Shown: positions 11,022 to 24,067, counted from the first letter of the stretch. The stretch is DNA of 64,000 nt from Annona cherimola (GCA_030490835.1 CM059973.1:47372008-47436007), one strand, 5' to 3'. Translations and numbers: made by a program. Notes: generated from the letters alone by a model not told the origin.

Positions 11022-14000
11022 TGTGGCTCCCCAAACTGACCGTTACATCCCAAGCCTTACTCCGGGACTGTTATTGATTGGTACACATGATTAGGATTAT
11101 TGCCCTATCACATGGCGGGATTTATCGGATATTTATCCACTTGCATTTCATTTCTTAGGAGTTAGTCTCCTTATACATGTTCAATTTTTTTATCATTTTG
11201 CCTATCTAGGCCATCATTAAGTCCTGATATACCCATGTTATATCAAAGAAACCATATTCATCCATAGCATGACAAAACATAAACCCAACATTTGTCTATA
11301 AAAATTTTCCATCAGTACATCATATACCATAGTGTAATCCACATAATCTCATCTGTAACAGTCATATAACCATCATACATTTTTTCCATACATAACATCA
11401 CATAGGCATACATAAGATCATCATTCTTCGTCGAATAACCTGTGCTCCTTTGCCATGTCCATCATTTCACCTGTGTTAGGGTTTGAAAAACAAAATGTGA
11501 GTCGAAACTCAATAACCAAGCTGCATATTTTTCAGGCAATTCATTTTGCAAGCAACATTTTCATTTAAATACATCTTGGAAAGCATCATCATACCCACTC
11601 GTGGGTATATCATGAAAATATGAACATTATACTCATCACGGGTACATCATGAATAATGCAATGCATTACTATAAAACAAGAACATCATAGGATGGACGCT
11701 AGCTAGACGACCATCCATCTCCATCTTCTCCCATCTTAGGGAGGGTGCCGCCGGCCTTTGACTTATCTTAGCAACTTGGTAACACCAAAGGGGGACAATC
11801 AGTCCGCTTACACCTTTGAAGTGGACCTAATACCTTGTGCACCATGAGCTTATCATAAACATGAACTTAATCATGAACTTGAACATGCTAGCATGATTTT
11901 CATACATAAACCCTTAAATCATCATTTTTCATCAACATTTGATAAGATATTGTGCAAATCACTTATCACAATTAAAATAGCATTCCAACACATATTGAGG
12001 TAAAGAAATGGTCATCCTTAAATAACTTTAAAATAATTTAAACATTCATTTGCAAATCAGTACAAGTCATTTAAATAACATTTGCAATCATTTTAACATA
12101 TTTAAGAAAGCAAATCTTTTAGAAAATTATTTGCTTACTTGTTTCACGTTAGCTTTCCATATCGATTTTCTCTTTGCCTTTGTCTATACATATAAGAATA
12201 ACATTGTATTCATATAGTCTTCATATGCTTGCATACACTTAGTTTTCCAACCCACACATCATTAACATACATGATCCACTTGAATTTCAAGTCAAGTATT
12301 CATACATAGTAACATACTTGTGCATCATACCATCCATTCATTCCATACCATTTTTAAATGCCCTTATGTAGGGTAAATTTTCATACATATAATAACCTTT
12401 CAATAGGCCATCATATGGACGTTCATTACCTCTCATTCATCATTTTTCACATTTCACATATTGGTGCTTACTTTAGACGCATCATTTTTCACATTTCACA
12501 TATTGGTGCTCACTTTAGACACATATTTAATAACTTAGGTCTCATACATTAATCTCAAAATTCGAGATTATACATAATTAACAAAACAACACCATAATTA
12601 CCCATTCATCTTATTTTCATGCATTTTTGCATTTTAGCAAGTCACATAAGTCATTTCTCCTTTATTTATTCATACCCTTCTATGTGAACTCATCTTACTA
12701 CATATAAGTTATGTGTTTCTTAATTTTTTTTCAAAACAGAAAATTGCCCTCTATTTTTTTATGATTAACCCACTTAATTAGCACATAATTTAGGGTACAT
12801 TCCTGGAATTGTAATCCCTTATTCATAGGGTTCCAAAACAGCAACTTTGACACCCTTCTTTCGCACATTCAACGTCCAACTTCGCACATAATTCATAACA
12901 TATTTTTAATCCTTAAATTTGAGTCCTTAATCATGCTTTTCTTATCCCATATTTAGGGTATTTTCACATATTTAAAGTCCATAAATTAGTTGCTCCAAAA
13001 TAGCAACTTTCCATACACATTAGGGTACCTCTTTGGACGTCCACACATGTGCCCTTAAAAATCAGATTTTGAAAATTGTTTCCACACCTTGTTGGACATC
13101 CCCATGTACCCTAGATTTAGGGTACTTTAACCTTTAATTCATCCATGTATCAGTTGGGTTAATTTATGCATCATAATCATCCTAAAAGAGTGAAAATTCC
13201 TCCAAATCATTAACCCTAGGTTTAATCCTTTCTAGGGTTCAAAATTTATACCCAAATCAACATATATGAATCATAGAATCATGAATCATAATCTAAGCAT
13301 AAAAAATTACTAAAACAACAACATCAAATAGAATTTAAGAAAAATTCCAGCTAGGTTTATAAGGTATAATCAAACCTAACACCTCATTTAGCTCCATTGA
13401 ACTCTTGAATTCATTTATATCATTCATTCCTTATTTAATACCCTAACCAAGGGCATCATAATTTATCCTTTAAGGGTTTATTATGGATTAAATTTATGAC
13501 CCATAAATGGAGGTAAGAAACTTAGGATTTAATGAATGTAAACTCAACTCAATACTTACTTGAATTGGAGTGATTTTGCTCCAACTATCTCAACTTGGTT
13601 TCTCCTCTTTCCTTTCCTCTTTTCCTCCTTTTTTCCTCTTCCTTTTTCCTTCCTCCTTGGCTTTCTTGGGACGTCCCCTTAGCTGCTGGCCTTTTGGAGA
13701 GATTTTTCTCTCTTGATTTTTGCTAAAGAGCGGACGTTCATGCTCTCTCTCTCCTTTTTATAATTTCTGAATTTTTGGGGCCCACATTTGCCACCTCATT
13801 TGAGGGTAATTTATGGGTTCCTTATCCCTTGATGTTTTGGCACAATATTACCCTAGTAAAATCACATTTTTACATGATTTTTAATTATCAAAATCTACCT
13901 CAAATCACCCCTTTAATGTTGTCCACTATCCACGTCCCCATGTGGCTTCCTTTTTTTGGCATTTTATGCCATAAAAATCAACCTCATATCAATGCTATTT

Positions 14001-14883
14001 ATTCACCCTATTCATGTAGACCATATACATGTGATTTTGTCATTTTTTGAAAATAAAAAAATCACTTCAAATCCACCCTTGGACGTCCCTTCCTTAGCCA
14101 CCTCAGTGGCCTCCAATGGCTACATCACTTAGCCTTTTAAACCATACATTTATCACTTGGATAATTCATGGATTTTGGCATTTAAATTAAATCATAAATT
14201 ATGCTCAAAATACCCTCTCATGATACCTCATTTGAGCCATAAATCCCTTCATTAACTCCTTTGCTTTTTCATTAATGGGCGGGTTACTTTATGGGATAAA
14301 AGTCAATGCCTTTCGTCCTCTACTGATTAAGTATTTTTTCATGATAATTGGCTTAATCAAATCCATCCATATGATTGATCATATCGTTTTAACCGTTCAT
14401 GTCAAATTTCATCTCAAAATGACATTTCTATTATAAGTTATGGCCATTTGAAATTAACTTTTGGATATGATTGAAAATAAATAATTATCACTCTAATCTC
14501 TTCATAATTTTCATAATGCAATCCATTCATAAGGTTGGGCACAAAATCATGTTCTTACCTTTCAAAGTTCATCTCATTCCGCCTTATAGGCGTCGAGTTA
14601 TGAATTTTTGAACATTTATTACCTTAAATTCATAATTATCATCATAATATACATTAATTAAATCATAATAAATGAAATAATTATTCATAGAACATTCACA
14701 TTTTCCAATCCTCATTAGGCCACTTAAATCATATTGACCCACATTGGGCTTTGCCGATTAATTTAATCACCCTCTAAATTCAATATATCATTGAAATCAT
14801 TCATAAATCAATCAAATAATACATAATTCATATTCACATATCAAGTGCACATGTATAGGTCCTACTTGGGTCTGAGTATCACA
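11022..14883 (-). mobile_element. Family G solo LTR S2 (3862 bp)
   Basis: On the plus strand it begins TGTGGCTCCCC and ends GAGTATCACA. Flanks ATGTG (11017-11021) and ATGAG (14884-14888) look like a 5-bp target duplication with one substitution, pointing to an old insertion. Minus-strand signals: TATA (13753-13762), a purine-rich leader (13580-13680), donor GTAAGT (13554-13559), microexon-like segment (12139-12183), GC-rich stem (11728-11758), TGAGT stem-loop with TTCG loop (11498-11511) and degenerate U5 stem-loop (11086-11112). No protein-like frame is seen; the 91-aa and 64-aa open stretches at 13775-14050 and 12358-12552 are on the opposite strand and look random. Confidence 0.85.
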
Positions 14884-15290
14884 ATGAGAAGGATGATAAC
14901 TTTGAGAAATTTCATGAATAGCCACAGAACTTAGTTGATTCCAATTAACTTAATCCGATGAGAGTAGGTGGTTAAGAAAATTAAGGCATGCTTTGTAGGT
15001 TTCAAGAGAATGTGTGAAATATCCAGATTAAATAATTATATTATGTATTTCGTTGTAAAAGTTTCATTTGAAACCCTACACCCTAGGCACTCACATCTCT
15101 ATTTCTAATACTTGTTCTAGTTCTGAATTCTATTTTTTCCCACTTTTCTATTTTCTATTCCGTTTTCACTCTACTTTCTTTTACATATGAAAGCATTTAA
15201 AAGTAAAGTTTATAGTCCTAAATTATTTATGAATGAATATTTTATATACTACAATCTACGACCTGTGCACTTATGGTGAGATTGCAAACA
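14884..15290 (+). mobile_element. 3' end of an Athila-type 5' LTR
   Basis: Ends TTGCAAACA at 15290, followed by AGTATT and a tRNA-Asp primer site. The inverted relative at 24,068 has the same design (...GAACA then AGTATTT and the primer site). With 10888-11016 this gives about 540 bp of LTR; the remainder to the left is missing or replaced by E1. Confidence 0.6.
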
Positions 15291-15297
15291 AGTATTT

Positions 15298-15315
15298 TGG
15301 CGTCGTTGCCGAGGA
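15298..15315 (+). promoter_or_regulatory. Primer-binding site, tRNA-Asp type
   Basis: TGGCGTCGTTGCCGAGGA resembles the complement of the tRNA-Asp 3' end, the primer used by Athila-lineage elements. The copy at 31460-31476 is closer to a perfect match, so this one has drifted. Confidence 0.75.
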
Positions 15316-15595
15316 ATTCAGTGTTACTTCAAATTTTGCTATTAAACACTTTTTTCTTTTTCCTTCTTATCTTCTTATCTTCTACTCTATCCATTCTATC
15401 CTTTCTCCTTCACTTATCCTTCTTATTTTTCTTTCTATGAACCAATTAGTTGTGTTAACCTTCCCTTGTATGCACCCGCATACTGAGAGTTTTGCAAAAA
15501 TTAGCTAAAAAATCTTTGCTGCTAACCTTGAAATTGAATATTCTTTTAGGAGGAGAATCCATGAGTACAAAAAGCAGCAATCCTCTTAACAAACT

Positions 15596-16912
15596 ATGGC
15601 GGATCGCAATAATCAAGGCCCGCCACAGCAACAGTAGGAGGAAGGCCAAGCTGAGAACACAACATTCCTACAAGGAGGATAACTCTAAGTGATTGGAACC
15701 ATCTAAACCCTCAAGGCTTTTGATCATGCATAGTGGAACCAGAGATCGTTGCAAGAAACTTTAAACTCAATTCGAGGCTTATCTGGATGGCTTGGTAGGA
15801 CTAATTTGTAGGACTACCCTCTGAAAATCCTAACGTACACATCACTAAGTTCCTATAGTTGTATAACATAATCAAAGTACAAGAAATCCTATGTGAGGTA
15901 AACTGTCTTCAACTCTTCCCATTTTCTCTTCCTGGCAGGGCAAGCAAGTGTTATATTCTATGCCGCCCATGGGACGAGGCTCTCTAAGAAAAAAATTTTC
16001 CACCAACAAAAACTAAGAAAATCAAGGACTAAATCTACCAATTCGTCCAAAAAGATGGCGAGACTCTCTATGATGCATGAGAAAGAATGAAAGACCTACA
16101 ACACAAGTGTCCACATCACGACATCTCTCAAAGTGATATCACTGAAAATTTCTTCAACGGAATCAACAAATCGATTCTGAGTGTCGTTAATTCAGCTGTC
16201 GGAGGCTGATTCATGTGACTTATTGACGATGAGGCTCTCAAACTTCTCAATGATTTGGCCCTCTATGACACTCAATACTATGATATTTGAGGTCCCTCTC
16301 AACAAAGTAATGTATATGGTGTTGAATCCATGCACTTTATTTATGTTAAATTGGACTATATATTACAGCAAAAGAAGTAAAATACCACAGGCCGAGGAGC
16401 ATCTTCTTCACAACAAATCTCATGCGAAATCTATGGAGCTTCACACAACACATTTGGGTGCAGCTTTACCATCCAAGATACCATTGGCAAGCAAGCCAAT
16501 GCAGCCAACAACTAGTACAATACTCGCAAGTATGGTAATCCTTACTCTGACACTTATAACCCTAGATGGAAAAACCACCTCAACTTCTCTTGATTAAATC
16601 AGTCAAACACCCAAAACTATGCCCAAAATAACAAGCCACCTGGTTTCCCAAGATGACCTCTTAACCCACTTATGCAACCAGCTCTACTTGCACCACCTCA
16701 AGCACAATCTACTAAGTCCATGCTAGAAAATATTATTCTCGTGGTTAAAAAAAACAATGAAGAAATGAGACAAATGAAAACCCACATAAAATTGCTTGAG
16801 AACCAAATTGTCAAACAGGTCACAACTTCATCCCATAGAGACCAGGGCAAACTCCCTAGCCAACCCAAAGTAAATCCTAAGGAACAAATACAGGTAGTCA
16901 CTTTGTAAAGGA
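15596..16912 (+). pseudogene. gag: Athila-type gag pseudogene (sense copy)
   Basis: Gag builds the virus-like particle in which the element's RNA is copied. A plausible start is ATG at 15596 (MADRNNQ...). Shifting between frames, Gag-like segments appear in order: a capsid-type segment around 16050-16200 (reads FVQKDGETLYDA, then KCPHHDI), a zinc-knuckle remnant at 16423-16461 (CEIYGASHNTFGC; second Cys replaced by Tyr), an Asn/Pro/Trp-rich stretch near 16530 (NPYSDTYNPRWKN) and a C-terminal tail at 16672-16908 (LENQIV, GKLPSQP). Several stops and frame changes make it non-functional. It follows the tRNA-Asp primer site in normal order and is cut off after 16912 by family G sequence. The inverted copy at 22.6-24 kb is a relative. 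Confidence 0.8.
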
Positions 16913-16929
16913 CAGGCGAACACATCTGC

Positions 16930-19900
16930 TTTCATTTTATTGGCATTATATACCTCGTCCACACACCATCCTTACCACTTTGATGTAGAGAAGCATTTGC
17001 ACTATCTTTTGAATTTCATTTAAATGAAATAGTCATCAAATCATTTTATATCATCAAGTTATTGAGTGGGTCATCCTTAAAATTCTTTTAGAAAGAAACA
17101 CATGAGTTCAAGACATTTTTCAAAGTATTTCAGTCTTCAAGGAGATTGAAAGTATTTTGATAATTCATTTCAAAGCATATAGATAAATCATTTTAAAATA
17201 TTTATAAGTCATATCAATTGCCCTATTTATTTACAAATGTCATTATATGAAAAATCATATAATTTTTCTCAAAATCCTTTAGCAATAGAATTCCCAATGT
17301 TTGTTTCTAATATTATCTTGGAAAAGAATTAAAAACTCTTTCAGCATAGATACTTTTGAAATAGCATTTCTAGGAACTTACCTAACCAGAAACCCATCTT
17401 CAAACATGTCATTAATACGGAGTAAAATCATACCTTCAAAATTTGAGCATGCTTAAAATGAAGCAATGCTAAGGCTTTTCATTAAAGTCATATTTTCAAA
17501 AATTGAATTTGCTTACTTTGCAAGAAAAACTTAAAATCAACAATATATGTACTTGAAACAAAATCAACATTCATGAAGGTTCGCTTACTTACCTTGTAAG
17601 CAATCTTGAAACATCTTAATAATACAAGTTCAAATCATTTCAACATTTAATAACAAAATAGCATTTGAAAATGCTATCTAAAGCATCATTATAAAGCATT
17701 TGTAATCATTTCAACTTTCCAAATGAAATCGATATTTTTAAAAGATTGCTTGCTTACCTGAGTCAATCCTTTGTGCTTTCCATCCCTCGCTTTTTCCTTC
17801 AATTTTCATGTACGTGTCACATGGGTTTAATCCCATGTGGCCCGTAACATGTTAACTTTAAATCATTCTTGCCTTGACATTATCACTTGTATTTCCCTAT
17901 AATCATATATCCATACAAATTTAATACATGAGTTGTTTCTTTCCTCCTATACTTATATTTTGTATAGGAATTTCTTGAAATTATTCAAGATATCCTTTCA
18001 TATCCCATAACATACTAATTTTCCATCAAAACTTCGTTTGGAATGATCATCCACATTTCTTATTTAGCCATACATACCCTTTTTAATAATTATTAATATC
18101 CACTTTCCTTGATGGTGACATATTACACACTTACCTTTATAAGTATAGCAATTGCTCATTTATTTTATTAAATACCCAAGTCTAAGGTATTTATTCACTT
18201 AAATTTTCAAGAGACTTGCTTGTATTCAACTCTTTGAATTTACATTCAATTTTTTTAACAACCACATACGTAAACAACTTAGTGATTGTTTATTGCTTCA
18301 TTTAATCTCCATGTTTAGAGTTCTAAACTTATGAAATCATTCAAATAGCTTGTTTACAACCTTTAACAAGCTAAGTTCACTCTAAATTTTTGAAAGGTAA
18401 TCTATTTCAATTTAGCCACATATACATACATATTTGTCATATATTACTCCTACCCTTTCATTTTTTGTATGTATATATAAAAGAATTACCAACCAATAAT
18501 TCTTATAAACATCTTAAGGGTTTGTATAGAATCTAGAGCAAGATAAATTCAATCACAATTTCTGGAATTTACCCCCTTTTACCAAAACAGCCCTATGTAG
18601 TCTCATATTTCTAAATTTCATTTATGCAACTTGCACCTTAACGGTACATTCATCAAGTGTTATCTATCAACCATTCTTATAACCATTTGAAGAGCTTGTT
18701 TATGATTTATAATAATCTAAATTCACATAAAATTTCTGAAACTTAAATATAACAAAAATTTAAACCTATACATAATTTGGGCGTCCACTTGAAGGTGTAC
18801 CCATATATGATATATTCTTAATTCATTAACCCTTGGTGCTAGTAATTCATCATATACCAGTTGTTTAATTATTGAATTAACTCAAAATAGCAGAAATTTC
18901 TCAGATTGCACGTCCCCATTAAAAGGCAGAAATTCATATATTTTCTTATGCGGGTTGGACGTCCCATTAAATGGCATATTTTTTTTTCATATACCTGCTG
19001 GACTTTAATTGAGCAGGGAATCAATAATATAAAAACCTTTGCATCATACCTGAAATTGGACGTCCTTGCTGCCTCCTTGCATTTTCCATTTTTTTTCTTC
19101 TTCCCAGCCCGTTAAACCATTCTCCATTGCTGCCCATTATCTATTTATAAGGAGCTGAAATCTGCCCCTTTTATGCAACTTGTTTAATGCAATTAATCCA
19201 TCTAATGTGCTGCCTTCACATGAACCGTCCACCCCTTTTTCTATTTAACAAATCTGGACCATCCATATCATGCTTGCTGGCCAAGTTTCCATACTCCTAT
19301 AGACTACCTAGCTGCCTTAAATTCCACCCTATAGCTGCTGTAAAAATTATTATATATATATAATGGCTGCTGCAAGAGGATGGACGTCCATGTTGTCCAT
19401 TCCATTTAATTGCTGCCCCATATTTCCACCGTTGAAACAATCTGTCCATTTAATTCCTAGCTGTGGACGTCCTTACGTAGCTGCATTTTCATGTAGATTT
19501 TTGCATTTTTTTATTTAATAATAATTTCCCAAAATTTATACACATTGCTGTCCACAATATGCACGTCCATTTGGGTTTATATTATGGCATTTTATGCCAT
19601 AGAATTTCACTTTAATTTGTGGGCATTTATTTATCCTAGGTGCATAGATAATTTAGATAAATATTTATCATTAAAAAAATAAAAAATCTAATGCATTTCA
19701 CCATGGGCGTCCCACCATGTGCCACATATGCACTTGGTTGCAATTAGTCAATGTGTGCATTAATTTTAGTTGACTTTAATTGCTTCAATTTAATCCAAAT
19801 GCATACTACAATGACATGTGTCCATGGTTGGTACAAATGTCAACATTTTCTTTAATGAAATTTCACCTTTAGTGCTCATAAGACAAATGCCTTAATTACA

Positions 19901-20513
19901 TCCCATCATTAATAGTTAATCATACTTAACATATGTCATTTAGGATTTTCTAACAAAGTTTAGCATTATCCCATCCATTCCTAATTTACAGCACTTTAGC
20001 TTAGTCATATAAAAATCTTATCTCAAAACCATGAATACATGGATATTAGTAAAATGATTTAATTCATAAAGTATCATATAATCTTAGTCATTTAACCCTT
20101 TTTCCTTCATAATTTTTTTATGATCCAAACCATCCATAAGATCAAGCCCATAACTATACGCTAGTCTTTCAAATTTCACCTCAATTTGCCTTATAGGCGT
20201 TAAGTTATGAATTTTCTAGCATTTTTCAACTTAACTCATTAATTATCATCCTAATTTTCCTAAATCAAATTATAAAAAATTAAAATAATTATTCTGATAT
20301 ATTTATAGTTTCCAATTATCATTAAGCCACTTTAATCCTATTGACCCATATTGGCTTATAACGATTAATTTATTCGTCATTTATAACTATTGGCCCTAAT
20401 TATGATAAATTTTCAAAATAACAAAATCATTCAAAATCTATTTAAATCTTTCATGAATCATATTCATATGCCTAATGTATACACATAAGCCCTTCATAGA
20501 TTAAGGTATCGTA
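16930..20513 (-). mobile_element. Family G LTR S3, truncated at its 3' end
   Basis: Minus-strand LTR whose start is at 20513 (TACGATACC, a drifted TGTGATACC). Alignable blocks include 17050-17180 (compare 62340-62470), a donor-like GTAAGC at 17750-17758 and a TATA box TATAAATAG (19149-19141). The last ~500 bp including the U5 end are missing, so its left edge against the gag pseudogene (somewhere in 16,913-16,990) is uncertain. It sits between Athila-type gag and pol in an order consistent with insertion into one element. A perfect 18-bp palindrome, ATTTCATTTAAATGAAAT, is at 17013-17030. The 69-aa open stretch at 18906-19115 is antisense to the LTR and not protein-like. Confidence 0.75.
18779..19710 (-). 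promoter_or_regulatory. Cluster of CGTCC / GGACGTCC motifs around the S3 TATA box
   Basis: Eight CGTCC-containing sites occur within about 0.93 kb (near 18780, 18908, 18958, 19059, 19381, 19466, 19562 and 19706). Several are the palindrome GGACGTCC with the ACGT core recognised by plant bZIP factors. The TATA box (19149-19141) lies inside the cluster. Similar sites flank TATA boxes in other copies (13036, 13668, 13931, 14079, 37576, 46999, 47351, 57781). Enhancer function is an inference. Confidence 0.4.
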
Positions 20514-20849
20514 CCATCTTAGGCTATCTCTTAAATTTTCAAGTTATTCTACCTTGTAAATCTTAAAATATAAATATATCAAGTATTAAATCAATAATTA
20601 AAATGATAAATAGCATTAATTGCACTTTCCACATAAGCATTTTTTCATCCTTCAGTGTGCATAATTATCATAATAATCTTGGAAAATTAACTTATTCACC
20701 TTGTTTGAATTAATTTCTTTAATTCCATCTTGATACCAGCTTTAAACTACATTCGCTAGGTTCTAAACTAGTTGGGATTTCACAGGTAATATCATTCAAA
20801 GTGTAATAATTGAAAATGATAATCCTAAACTTTCTATTTGTGCATCCCT
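20514..20849. other. Unresolved AT-rich segment
   Basis: 336 bp between the start of S3 and the first recognisable pol sequence. On the minus strand CTGGTATCAAGATGG (about 20743-20729) looks like an initiator-Met primer site, but no LTR end adjoins it. No reading frame or repeat is identifiable. Confidence 0.3.
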
Positions 20850-22611
20850 CTTGGATTAAAGCCCTCTTATTTCATTTGCTACCACTTCAAATTATGAGAA
20901 ACTGGACACGGAGACCACTTCACTGACTTCAATGCAACCAAAGGAAGAAGCACTTTAGGTAGAATTCAAACCTCTTCCTTAAAATCTCAGGTATGCCTTG
21001 GCCCTAATTTTACTTATCTAGTCATAAACAATGCGAATCTCTTTGAATCCCAAACTGATGCACTTCTAAATAAGCTAAGACAACATAGGAAATCAATTAG
21101 CTACTGCATTAATGATCTACATGGTATTATCCATTCTCTATGTGTTCACAGGATCCTCATGAAGGACAACTGTAAAACTAGCATCTAATCCCAAAGGCAT
21201 TTAAACCCGAGCATGAAAGAAGTGGTAAAAAAAGGAAATTTTCAAATTGCTTGACGTTGGAATCATATACCCTATCCCCGATAACAGCTAGGTAAGCCTA
21301 GTACTTGTGGTACTAAAGAAAGGAAGCATGATTGTTGTAAAAAATGATAAAAATAAACTAATAACAACAAAGACAATCATGGGTTGGCAGATGTGTATTG
21401 ATGACCACAAATAGAACACTACAACATGAAAGGACCATTTTCCTTTGCCTTTCATTGACCAAATGGTTGAGAGACTTGCAAACCATTCTTACTTTTGCTA
21501 TTTAGATGGGTACTCTGGCTACTTTTAGATTCCTATTCACCCACACGATTAAGAGAAAACCACTTTCACATGTCCATATGACACTTTTGCATATCGATGC
21601 ATGCCCTTTGGCCTCTGCAATGCACCTACCATTTTTTACGTTGCATGATGGCCATATTCTCTAATTATATTAAAAATATCATCAATGATTTTTTTTATCT
21701 ATGGCACTACTTTTGAATCATGCTTGTTAATATGGTTTTGAATTGGGAAAGGTGCCATTTCATGGTACAGGAAGGAGTTACTCCAGGACATTTAGTTTCA
21801 AACAGGGGCATAGAAGCTGATCTGGTGAAAATTGAAGTTATTAAAAAACTACCACCACCTAATTCGGTCAAAAGAATTCAAATTTTTCTATGACACCCTA
21901 GTTTTTACCGACGTTTTAGTAAAGATTTTCTAAAATTGTGAAACCATTGACTAACCTACTAAATCAAGATGTAAAATTCAATTTCTTTGATGATTGTCTG
22001 AAGTTATTTTGCAAGTTAAAAGAAGCTTTGACCATTGCTCCAATTATATAACCACCCAACTGGAGCTTACCATTTGAAATTATGTGCGACGCAAGTGACC
22101 ATGCAGTCGGGGCAATCCTTGGACAAAGGAAAGACAACAAGCTAGTAGTGATCTACTATGCAAGCAAGACCCTAGATAACACTCAAGTCAATTACACAGC
22201 CACTAAAAAGGAATTGCTAGCTGTCGTGTCTGCTATTGATAAATTTTGTTCCTATCTTGTAAGGCCAAAAGTGGTTGTCTACACAGATCATGCAACTATT
22301 CGCTACTTGCTTGTCAAGAAAGATGCTAAACTGAGGTTGATTCGCTGGATTTTGTTATTGCAAGAATTTGACCTCAAAATTCAAGATAAATGCACGGAGA
22401 ATATGATAGCTAATCATCTATATAGATTACCATCAATTGAAGAAACTTAGTTAAAAAAGAGGTGCAAATCAATGAGAACTTTCATAACGAGTGCCTGCTT
22501 GTACTCAAGAAAGTGTCAATGCCTTGGTATGGAGACATCGCCAATTACTTGGTTTACAAAAGCAATTCCACCTGACTTTAGCAATCAACACTTTCAAGTA
22601 AAGTTTCAATA
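20850..22611 (+). pseudogene. pol: Athila-type pol pseudogene: reverse transcriptase and RNase H
   Basis: Pol copies the element RNA into DNA. Gag is cut off upstream at 16912 and S3 lies between. The order here is: the connector before RT (20930-21200), RT (about 21240-21750) and RNase H (22082-22450). In RT the frame read near 21440-21620 gives FPLPFIDQMVERLANHSYF, then DGYSGYF, TFTCPYDTFAYRCMPFG, matching the fingers-palm region and the first catalytic Asp. The second catalytic motif near 21690 is disrupted. Multiple stops and indels separate the pieces. After RNase H a linker (reads MPWYGDIANYLV) leads towards integrase but breaks at about 22611, where the sequence flips to antisense gag. 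A second, independent copy is at 41,151-43,450. Confidence 0.85.
22082..22450 (+). CDS. RNase H domain fragment, still open (122 aa)
   Basis: The longest intact coding stretch of the Athila-type pol. It degrades the RNA strand of the RNA-DNA hybrid. Visible residues: Asp3 in CDASD, Glu44 in KKELLAV and Asp69 in VYTDHA fit three of the four catalytic acids of Ty3-type RNase H. At the fourth position, in IANHLYRLP, Asn111 replaces the expected Asp. The Met used as start is internal to the original polyprotein, so this is not an independent gene. It stops at TAG just after the domain. Activity is unlikely given the Asn and broken surroundings. Confidence 0.8.
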   Translation: MCDASDHAVGAILGQRKDNKLVVIYYASKTLDNTQVNYTATKKELLAVVSAIDKFCSYLVRPKVVVYTDHATIRYLLVKKDAKLRLIRWILLLQEFDLKIQDKCTENMIANHLYRLPSIEET

Positions 22612-24042
22612 GTTGGAGTTGAGTTTGTTGTAGGTAAAACTAGCTGAGATTGGTAGGATGGTGGATTAGTTGGTCTTCTTGGGAAACCAGGCTGCTTGTT
22701 GGTCTTAGAAAAGTTTTAGGTATTTGACTAGCTTGACCAAGAAAAGTTAGGGTAGTTGCGCCATCTAGGATTATTGGTGTTGGAAAAGGGATTACTATAA
22801 GGTTGAGTATTGTAAGAGTTGTTGCCTGCATGAGCTTGCTTGCTCGCCTTTGGTCTCCTAGACAAAGAACGTACACTTATATGTGTAGTGAGATGCTCCA
22901 CAAATCTCACGAGAGGCATGTTGAGATGAAGTTGAACCTCGGTCCATGGCTTCCTATTTCCTTCCTTGCAATAGTTGATTGATGTTGGCATTAAGTAAAT
23001 TGAGAATTTCAAACTTGTATATGCCCCCTGTCGAGTAGGGCCTCGATTGTCGTCATACTGGAAATTATAAAGAGCTAAGTCTTCAAGGAGTGCAAGTACC
23101 TCTTCATCAACTAGTCCCATGAATCGGCCACCAGCAACTAAATTAATGACGTTTTGAGTTGGGCAATCGAGCCCATTGAAGAAATTATTAATAACATCTG
23201 CTTGTGGATTACTATGATTTGTTCACTTCCTCTGCAAGTCTTTCATCCGTTCTCAAGAGTCTTAGAGGGTTTCACCATCTTTTGGACAAATTGATTGATC
23301 TCGTCCTCAATCTTCTTAGTTTTTATACGAGGAAAGTATTTCTCGAAGAAGGTAGTAGATAGCTCATCCCACATGGTAAACGAGTTCTGTGGCATAGAGA
23401 ATAATCACTCGCTTGCTCTATCATGTATAGAGAATGAGAAAAGCTGAAGATTGATGACTTCTTGTGGGGTTCCTTGCACCTTGATTGTATTGCACAACTG
23501 TAGAAACTTAGTAATATGTACATTAGAGGGTTATCAAAAGGAAGTCGTGCAAATGGGTCCTAATGAACCATCTGTATGAGTCTTGGTTTGAGTTTGAAGT
23601 TCCTTGCCCTGATTTCAGTGTTCAGATGTAAGACTTGAAGGCTTTAGGGTTTGAATGGTTCTGGCCACTCGCGCTCATCCTTCTAGGCTGTTTATTGTTT
23701 ATCGTCTGGTCTTCTTCATGCTCCTGCTATGTTCGATCAAGATTTTTTTGGTCTACCAGTGTTCCTTGTGAAGTTTGTCCTTGAAAGGATTAATATTGTT
23801 GATATTCACAAACTCACCTCCTGAAAGTTCATTCTATCTCAGGATCTACAATAAAGATTTTTTCAACTACTTGTTCAACAAAATTTCTTGTATGTGAGTG
23901 CAAACAATTATAATGAATCAATGACAAAGTAGGGCACCACAAACAAATTTAAAAGGAAAATTCGAAGGAGAGGAATGAAAGAGAAAATATACGAAGAATA
24001 AAGAAAAAATATTTAAATGCAAAGTCTTTAGTAACACTGAAT
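22612..24042 (-). pseudogene. gag: Athila-type gag pseudogene (inverted copy)
   Basis: Minus-strand Gag remnant with its own primer site and LTR to the right. From right to left: leader (24042 to about 23700), an N-terminal region near 23500, a capsid segment around 23330-23430 (reads MWDELSTTFFEKYFP in one frame), a capsid C-terminal segment, then 23120-22728 open for 130 aa ending in NPFSNTNNPRWRNYPNFSW. A zinc-knuckle remnant lies in another frame at about 22887-22922 with its first Cys changed to Arg. Frameshifts and stops break it. It abuts the sense pol pseudogene tail to tail at about 22611, so the two came together by rearrangement, not normal element order. Confidence 0.8.
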
Positions 24043-24060
24043 TCCTCGGCAACGGCACCA
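24043..24060 (-). promoter_or_regulatory. Primer-binding site, tRNA-Asp type (inverted copy)
   Basis: On the minus strand TGGTGCCGTTGCCGAGGA, seven nt from the LTR end at 24068. It shares the drifted GAGGA end with the site at 15298, so both belong to the same Athila-type subfamily. Confidence 0.75.
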
Positions 24061-24067
24061 AAATACT

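Noticed and set aside
20729..20743. Initiator-Met primer site (minus strand)
   Set aside because: No LTR end adjoins it and no internal region follows; could be chance.
22640..22876. 78-aa minus-strand open frame
   Set aside because: Out-of-frame shadow of the inverted gag pseudogene.
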